10,882 nucleotides of DNA, from NCBI GenBank assembly GCA_021153185.1, contig JAGKTY010000050.1, positions 1-10,882 of the forward strand, read 5' to 3'. Source of the DNA: Lachnospiraceae bacterium (GTDB lineage Bacteria > Bacillota > Clostridia > Lachnospirales > Lachnospiraceae). Shown piece by piece: positions 6,771-10,882 of the stretch. Position 1 is the stretch's first letter; every line of letters begins with the position of its first letter. The position numbers were made by a program, and so were the translations under genes. The notes beneath the pieces were generated by a model that saw nothing but the letters and a program-made list of their open reading frames with translations, was not told where the DNA came from and made no database searches.

Positions 6771-6800
6771 AAAGCCTTCTTTTTACGAGAGGGCTTTTTT
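6771..6800 (+). terminator. Rho-independent terminator of the lipoprotein gene
   Basis: AAAGCCTTCT (6771-6780) pairs with AGAGGGCTTT (6788-6797) through ten pairs, one of them G-U, around a seven-base loop. The right arm runs into a tract of six T (6795-6800). It ends about 75 bases after the lipoprotein stop. Confidence 0.87.
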
Positions 6801-6870
6801 ATATGATTTCAAACGGAATTTGTTTGTTTTTGGGGCAAAAACGTATTTTTTAATGAAATGGACACAAAAA

Positions 6871-6879
6871 TGATATACT
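6871..6879 (+). promoter_or_regulatory. Extended -10 promoter of the hydrolase gene
   Basis: TGA-TATACT (TG 6871-6872, -10 at 6874-6879) lies about 55 bases before the ATG at 6934 and just after the upstream terminator. The -35 region is A/T-rich without a clear TTGACA. It resembles the extended -10 sites before the lipoprotein gene and the ZAS gene. Confidence 0.55.
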
Positions 6880-6933
6880 ATAAATGTTGTGAAAAGTGCA
6901 CTTGAATCAATTGTATATGAAAAGGAGTCTTTT

Positions 6934-7518
6934 ATGAACAAATATGAAGAAAAAAACCATGATATACTTGCGGTTATTGTGCCGGGAGTGGGCTATCATG
7001 TCGATAAGCCACTGTTGTATTATTCCCGTAAATTGCTTTTGTCGATTGGAGCTGAGCTTGTATGCATCTCATACAGTGAATTACCCAAAAACATCATGAA
7101 TGATGAGATGAAAATGATGGAAGCGTTTCAAATTGCAAAATCAGATGCGATGAAGCAACTCGAGGGAATTGCATTCTCAGATTATAAACAGGTTATTTTT
7201 GTATCCAAGAGCATTGGTACGGTTGTGAGTTTAGCTGTACAGTCAGCGCTTGGGATTGAGGCAGTCAATATTTTGTATACGCCGCTCAAGCAGACTTTTT
7301 TAAACCGTGCAAACCATGCAGTTGCGTTTTACGGAACAAAAGATCCGTGGACAGATTTGGAATCCATCAAACTGTGTAGCGAAAAATGGTGCGAAGCGAA
7401 TTTCTGCTATCCTGAAACCAATCATAGCCTGGAAACGGGAGAGGTGCTGACAGATCTTGCAAACATGCATGATATTATGCACAAAACATATGCGTTTATC
7501 CAAAAATACAGAAACTAG
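6934..7518 (+). CDS. Small alpha/beta hydrolase-like protein
   Basis: 194 residues, cytoplasmic (no signal or membrane segment). The order of elements fits a compact alpha/beta hydrolase: a first strand and oxyanion loop AVIVPGVGYH (13-22), strand plus nucleophile elbow VIFVSKSIGT (87-96) with Ser93 as probable nucleophile, strand AFYGTKDPW (131-139) with Asp137 as probable acid, and ETNHSLETG (161-169) with His164 as probable base. The elbow is SxSxG rather than GxSxG. The substrate cannot be told; dienelactone hydrolase-like and short esterase families are the nearest in layout. I chose the ATG at 6934 because AAGGAG lies six bases upstream and the predicted promoter lies close before it; the GTG at 6889 would add 15 residues with no ribosome binding site. 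The gene stands between a terminator and another promoter, so it is probably transcribed mostly alone. Confidence 0.82.
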   Translation: MNKYEEKNHDILAVIVPGVGYHVDKPLLYYSRKLLLSIGAELVCISYSELPKNIMNDEMKMMEAFQIAKSDAMKQLEGIAFSDYKQVIFVSKSIGTVVSLAVQSALGIEAVNILYTPLKQTFLNRANHAVAFYGTKDPWTDLESIKLCSEKWCEANFCYPETNHSLETGEVLTDLANMHDIMHKTYAFIQKYRN

Positions 7519-7557
7519 GGTGACGTCTATTTTTGTATAGCAATCACATAGTGAATT

Positions 7558-7566
7558 TGATATAAT
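7558..7566 (+). promoter_or_regulatory. Extended -10 promoter of the ZAS-polA unit
   Basis: TGA-TATAAT (TG 7558-7559, TATAAT 7561-7566) starts 32 bases before the ATG at 7590. No good -35 is seen at 17 bases (TAGCAA). No terminator separates it from the hydrolase gene, so some read-through is likely. It would drive the small membrane gene, polA and probably coaE. Confidence 0.6.
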
Positions 7567-7589
7567 AGAGGAAATGCGGAGGTTACTTT

Positions 7590-7910
7590 ATGGATTGTAA
7601 AGATACCACAAAAGCAATTCCTCTATTTTTTTCCGGGGAATTGGAAGGACGAAAAATCAAATCATTTTTAAGGCACCTAAACGAATGTCCTGATTGCATG
7701 GAGGAAATCAAAATCCAGTATCTTGCAACAGAGGGGATTAACCGGCTTGAACAGGGTGAAACGTTTGATTTGGATAGGGAACTGGGTGAAATGTTATCAC
7801 TTGCGGAGCATCATGAAAAGAACCGCAGATGGATTCGCTTTGGTCTTGTTACAATTGAAGTGCTTTCGCTCGTGATTATTGCGATTGTTTTGTTTTATGG
7901 ATTTATGTAG
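7590..7910 (+). CDS. Zinc-finger (ZAS/zf-HC2-like) tail-anchored membrane protein
   Basis: 106 residues. The N-terminus holds Cys3, His29, Cys33 and Cys36, i.e. C-x25-H-x3-C-x2-C, the spacing of zinc-binding anti-sigma domains (ZAS, putative zf-HC2). A short charged linker follows, then one hydrophobic helix (about 86-105) that ends at the C-terminus, so almost nothing lies outside the membrane. Anti-sigma factors of this type hold an ECF sigma factor at the membrane, but no sigma gene is present in the window and no sensor domain follows the helix. The role is therefore open: orphan anti-sigma, or a zinc-binding membrane adaptor. GGAGG (7578-7582) lies seven bases before the ATG. The stop is followed after 2 bases by the polA start, so the gene probably sets polA translation by coupling. 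Confidence 0.85.
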   Translation: MDCKDTTKAIPLFFSGELEGRKIKSFLRHLNECPDCMEEIKIQYLATEGINRLEQGETFDLDRELGEMLSLAEHHEKNRRWIRFGLVTIEVLSLVIIAIVLFYGFM

Positions 7911-7912
7911 AT

Positions 7913-10555
7913 ATGAGTAAAAAATTAGTATTAATTGATGGACACAGTATTTTAAACAGAGCATTTTACGGACTTCCGGATTTGACAAGTCCGACCGGTC
8001 AGCATACAAATGCTGTGTATGGATTTTTAAATATTTTGTTCAAAATTTTGGCAGAAGAGGTGCCGGATTATCTGGCGGTTGCATTTGATGTGCACGCCAA
8101 AACATTCCGCCATGAAATGTACGAGGCATACAAGGGTACAAGAAGTCCGATGCCGCCGGAGCTGCGTGAGCAGGTGCCGCTGATGAAGCAGGTATTACAT
8201 GCGATGGGTGTTTTCACAATCGAGCAGGCAGGGCTTGAGGCGGATGATATTTTGGGAACGCTTGCAAAAGCAGGCGAAAAGGAGGGCATGCAGGTTTCGC
8301 TTGTGTCAGGAGACAGAGACCTTCTGCAGATTGCCTCAGACAATATCAAAATCCGGATTCCGTCGACAAAGGGCGGAAAGACCGAAATCAATGATTTTTA
8401 CGCAAAGGATGTGCTTGCAAAATATGAAGTGACACCGCATCAGTTTATTGAGCTCAAAGCACTGATGGGAGATACGGCAGATAATATCCCTGGCGTACCA
8501 AAAGTAGGACCAAAAACCGCCACGGAGCTTATGGTTAAATACGGCTCCATTGACGGGATATACGAACATATCGAGGAGATAACCAAAAAGAGCATCAAGG
8601 CGACACTCATTGAGAACAGGGACCTTGCGGACTTAAGCAAAAAGCTTGCAACGATATGTGTAACGGCAGATATTGCGTATTCTTTTGAGGATGCCAAGGT
8701 CGGTGAGCTGTTTACGCCACAAGCGTATGAGCTGTTTGTTTCACTTGGCTTTAAAAATCTGTTATCAAGATTTGATGAAACTGTTTCAACGTCTGAATCG
8801 CTTGATTGTCAGACGCTACGCGAGCTGAATGAGGTGACAGATGTTTTCACATCGGCTGGGGAAGCAGGGCGCCTTGCTTATCATATTTTTGAAGAGGATG
8901 GGCAGCTGCTTGGCATTGCGCTCACGTTTGATGACAGGAATTTGTTTGTGCTGCCGGATGGGCTTGTGACGCAGGCGTATTTAAAAGATGCGTTCGCCAA
9001 GCTGACAGAGAAGCGCACAAAAGAAAGTTTGCCAATGCTTACTTTTGATGCCAAAAACAGCTATGCATATTTCGGAACAGATTGTATCGATGGGGTGTTT
9101 GACTGCAAGCTTGCAGCGTACCTGATGAATCCGCTTCACAGTGAGTACACGCTTGAAGATGTTGCCAATGAATACCTTGGTGTGATGCCAAAGGACAGAG
9201 CAACTTTATTTGGCAAAAGTACCTTGAAGAAGGCACTAACGGAGCAGGAGGAACTGTTTGTAACATATGCTTGTGGGTATAGTTATGTGGCTGACCGGGT
9301 CTATGAAAAGCTGCTTCATGCACTGATTGAAAGCAATCAGAAAGAATTGTTTGATACGATAGAAATGCCACTGACGTATGTGCTTTATGATATGCAGCAA
9401 AACGGCGTTTGTGTGCACGCAGAAGCGCTCAAAGAGTACGGACAACAACTTGGCGTACGTATCGATGAATTGGAGCAATCCATTTACGAACAGGTCGGCG
9501 AGCAGTTTAATATCAATTCGCCAAAACAGCTTGGTGAAATCCTGTTTGTGAAAATGGGCATTCCGGGCGGCAAGAAGACGAAGACAGGTTATTCCACGGC
9601 GGCGGATGTGCTGGAAAAACTGGCGCCGGAGTATCCTGTTGTCGCGGATATCTTAGAGTACCGCGGACTTGCGAAGCTGAAGTCCACCTATGCGGACGGG
9701 CTTGCAGACTACATCAGAGAGGACGGAAGGATTCATACCAATTTCAACCAGATGATCACGGCAACCGGAAGGATTTCCTCTACAGAGCCGAATCTGCAGA
9801 ACATTCCCATGCGCATGGAACTTGGAAGGATGATACGCAAGGTTTTTGTGCCAAGGGAAGGCTATGTCTTTATGGATGCGGATTATTCCCAGATTGAGCT
9901 TAGGATCCTGGCACATATGTCGGAGGATCAGGAGCTCATTGCGGCGTACAGAATATCGCAGGATATCCACAGAAGCACGGCTTCAAAGGTGTTCCACACT
10001 CCCTTTGAGGAGGTGACGGATCTGCAGAGAAGAAACGCAAAGGCGGTGAATTTCGGGATTGTATACGGCATCAGCTCCTTCGGGCTTTCGCAGGATCTGA
10101 GTATCAGCCGGAAGGAAGCGGAAGGCTATATCAACCAGTATTTTGAAACCTATCCCGGCATCAAGCGTTTTCTGGACGACGCCGTCGCATCGGCAAAGGA
10201 GACGGGGGAGAGCCGCACTCTGTATGACAGAAAGCGCCCGATTCCGGAACTGTCCAGTTCCAACTATATGCAGAGACAGTTCGGGGAGCGCGTGGCAATG
10301 AATGCGCCGATCCAGGGTACGGCAGCGGATATCATGAAGATTGCCATGATTCGGGTGTTTGATGCAATGCAGCAGGCGCATTTAAGGAGCAGAATCCTTC
10401 TGCAGGTACACGATGAACTGTTGATTGAGGTCTACGAAGATGAGATTGACACGGTGAAAAATATCCTGACAGAGCATATGAAGGGAGCGGCAGCACTGGC
10501 TGTCGAACTCGAGATTGATGTGCATACGGGAAGCAACTGGTACGAGGCAAAATAG
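7913..10555 (+). CDS. polA: DNA polymerase I
   Basis: Pol I fills gaps in repair and removes RNA primers. 880 residues, full length. The N-terminal 5'-nuclease domain (about 1-290) shows LIDGHSILNRAFYG, GLEADDILG and VSGDRDLLQI. The middle 3'-5' exonuclease domain (about 300-470) is degenerate: the ExoI DxE is replaced by AYHIFEED (about 322-329) and the ExoIII YxxxD is lost in YACGYSYVADR, so proofreading should be absent, as in many Firmicutes Pol I. The polymerase domain is intact: motif A ADYSQIELR with Asp657, motif B with Lys710, Phe714 and Tyr718, and motif C VHDE with Asp834. The ATG lies 2 bases after the zinc-finger gene and no Shine-Dalgarno is visible, so translational coupling is likely. 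From about 9560 codon use changes (Lys AAG 14, AAA 3, against 17 and 22 before). coaE follows after 33 bases. Confidence 0.99.
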   Translation: MSKKLVLIDGHSILNRAFYGLPDLTSPTGQHTNAVYGFLNILFKILAEEVPDYLAVAFDVHAKTFRHEMYEAYKGTRSPMPPELREQVPLMKQVLHAMGVFTIEQAGLEADDILGTLAKAGEKEGMQVSLVSGDRDLLQIASDNIKIRIPSTKGGKTEINDFYAKDVLAKYEVTPHQFIELKALMGDTADNIPGVPKVGPKTATELMVKYGSIDGIYEHIEEITKKSIKATLIENRDLADLSKKLATICVTADIAYSFEDAKVGELFTPQAYELFVSLGFKNLLSRFDETVSTSESLDCQTLRELNEVTDVFTSAGEAGRLAYHIFEEDGQLLGIALTFDDRNLFVLPDGLVTQAYLKDAFAKLTEKRTKESLPMLTFDAKNSYAYFGTDCIDGVFDCKLAAYLMNPLHSEYTLEDVANEYLGVMPKDRATLFGKSTLKKALTEQEELFVTYACGYSYVADRVYEKLLHALIESNQKELFDTIEMPLTYVLYDMQQNGVCVHAEALKEYGQQLGVRIDELEQSIYEQVGEQFNINSPKQLGEILFVKMGIPGGKKTKTGYSTAADVLEKLAPEYPVVADILEYRGLAKLKSTYADGLADYIREDGRIHTNFNQMITATGRISSTEPNLQNIPMRMELGRMIRKVFVPREGYVFMDADYSQIELRILAHMSEDQELIAAYRISQDIHRSTASKVFHTPFEEVTDLQRRNAKAVNFGIVYGISSFGLSQDLSISRKEAEGYINQYFETYPGIKRFLDDAVASAKETGESRTLYDRKRPIPELSSSNYMQRQFGERVAMNAPIQGTAADIMKIAMIRVFDAMQQAHLRSRILLQVHDELLIEVYEDEIDTVKNILTEHMKGAAALAVELEIDVHTGSNWYEAK

Positions 10556-10588
10556 AAAGAAAAGCATCATAAGGAGAATGGTTACAGG

Positions 10589-10882
10589 ATGAAAATCATA
10601 GGGATCACAGGCGGGGTAGGAGCAGGAAAATCTGCGATCCTGTCCTACCTGCAGAATACATATCATGCAGAAGTCCTGCTTGCTGACGTGGCGGCAAATG
10701 AATTGAAAAAGCCGGGACAGCCCTGCTACAGGCTATTGATCGAGCTGTTGGGAGAGCAGATCCTTGCAGAGGACGGAAGTATCGACAACAAAAAGATGGC
10801 AGAAACCATGTTTGGCAGTGAGGAAAAGCGCAGGGCAGTAGGCGGAATCATTCATCCGGCAGTCAGGGAGGTGATCCTGCAA
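10589..10882 (+). CDS. coaE: Dephospho-CoA kinase (3' partial)
   Basis: CoaE phosphorylates the 3'-hydroxyl of the ribose of dephospho-CoA with ATP, the last step of CoA synthesis. Only the first 98 codons are in the window. The P-loop GGVGAGKS (residues 8-15) follows the first strand MKIIGITG exactly as in the family. LLADVAANEL with Asp33 stands where the substrate-binding D(A)D segment is usual, and IIHPAVREVI matches the conserved HP helix. AAGGAG (10571-10576) is upstream but 12 bases from the ATG, a rather long spacing; GGATG directly before the start is weak. It lies 33 bases after polA with no terminator between, so the two are probably co-transcribed; polA-coaE neighbours are common in Firmicutes. 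Confidence 0.96.
   Translation, partial: MKIIGITGGVGAGKSAILSYLQNTYHAEVLLADVAANELKKPGQPCYRLLIELLGEQILAEDGSIDNKKMAETMFGSEEKRRAVGGIIHPAVREVILQ

Noticed and set aside
10578..10592. Mini-frame ATG GTT ACA GGA TGA before coaE, overlapping its start
   Set aside because: Four codons only. It may explain the long spacing of the AAGGAG site, but there is no evidence that it is translated on purpose.
1..10882. CRISPR arrays, insertion sequences, phage or defence genes
   Set aside because: No regularly spaced repeats, transposase, integrase or terminal inverted repeats were seen on either strand. Long frames on the - strand are antisense shadows of the + strand genes.

Overview
The window reads as a piece of a Clostridia chromosome, most likely Lachnospiraceae (gut Firmicutes). 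The signs are moderate G+C, strong AGGAGG-type ribosome binding sites, extended -10 promoters, a DNA polymerase I that has lost its proofreading residues, and a polA-coaE pair. The placement is inferred from gene content and style; no search was run. Every protein gene lies on the + strand and one tRNA lies on the - strand.

Layout. (1) Positions 2-1864 hold the 3' part of a large, highly charged, single-pass membrane protein of unknown function, whose start lies outside the window. Its cytoplasmic part carries peptides resembling the N-terminal motif of the flagellar switch proteins FliM/FliY. (2) Positions 1930-3993 are a tight block, hisH-hisF-ung: the two subunits of imidazole glycerol phosphate synthase followed by uracil-DNA glycosylase. 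(3) Positions 4101-5372 encode a diaminopimelate decarboxylase (last step of lysine synthesis), closed by a strong terminator. (4) A tRNA-Leu(CAA) gene on the - strand, with its own promoter and terminator, converges on lysA. (5) Positions 5810-6727 encode a lipoprotein with an acidic linker and a C-terminal stretch resembling an InlB/Flg_new-type repeat, followed by a terminator. (6) Positions 6934-7518 encode a small alpha/beta hydrolase-like protein. (7) Positions 7590-7910 encode a zinc-finger anti-sigma-like tail-anchored membrane protein. It is followed after 2 bases by polA (7913-10555), which has no Shine-Dalgarno of its own, and then by coaE, cut by the window end.

How the parts work together. 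Most of the window is housekeeping: histidine and lysine synthesis, uracil repair, Pol I gap filling and repair, and the last step of CoA synthesis. Ung and Pol I act in the same base-excision repair pathway but lie in separate units. The less ordinary content is the charged membrane protein, the lipoprotein, the orphan ZAS-like protein coupled to polA, and a change of codon use inside polA from about position 9560. I found no CRISPR array, insertion sequence, phage gene or recognisable defence system.
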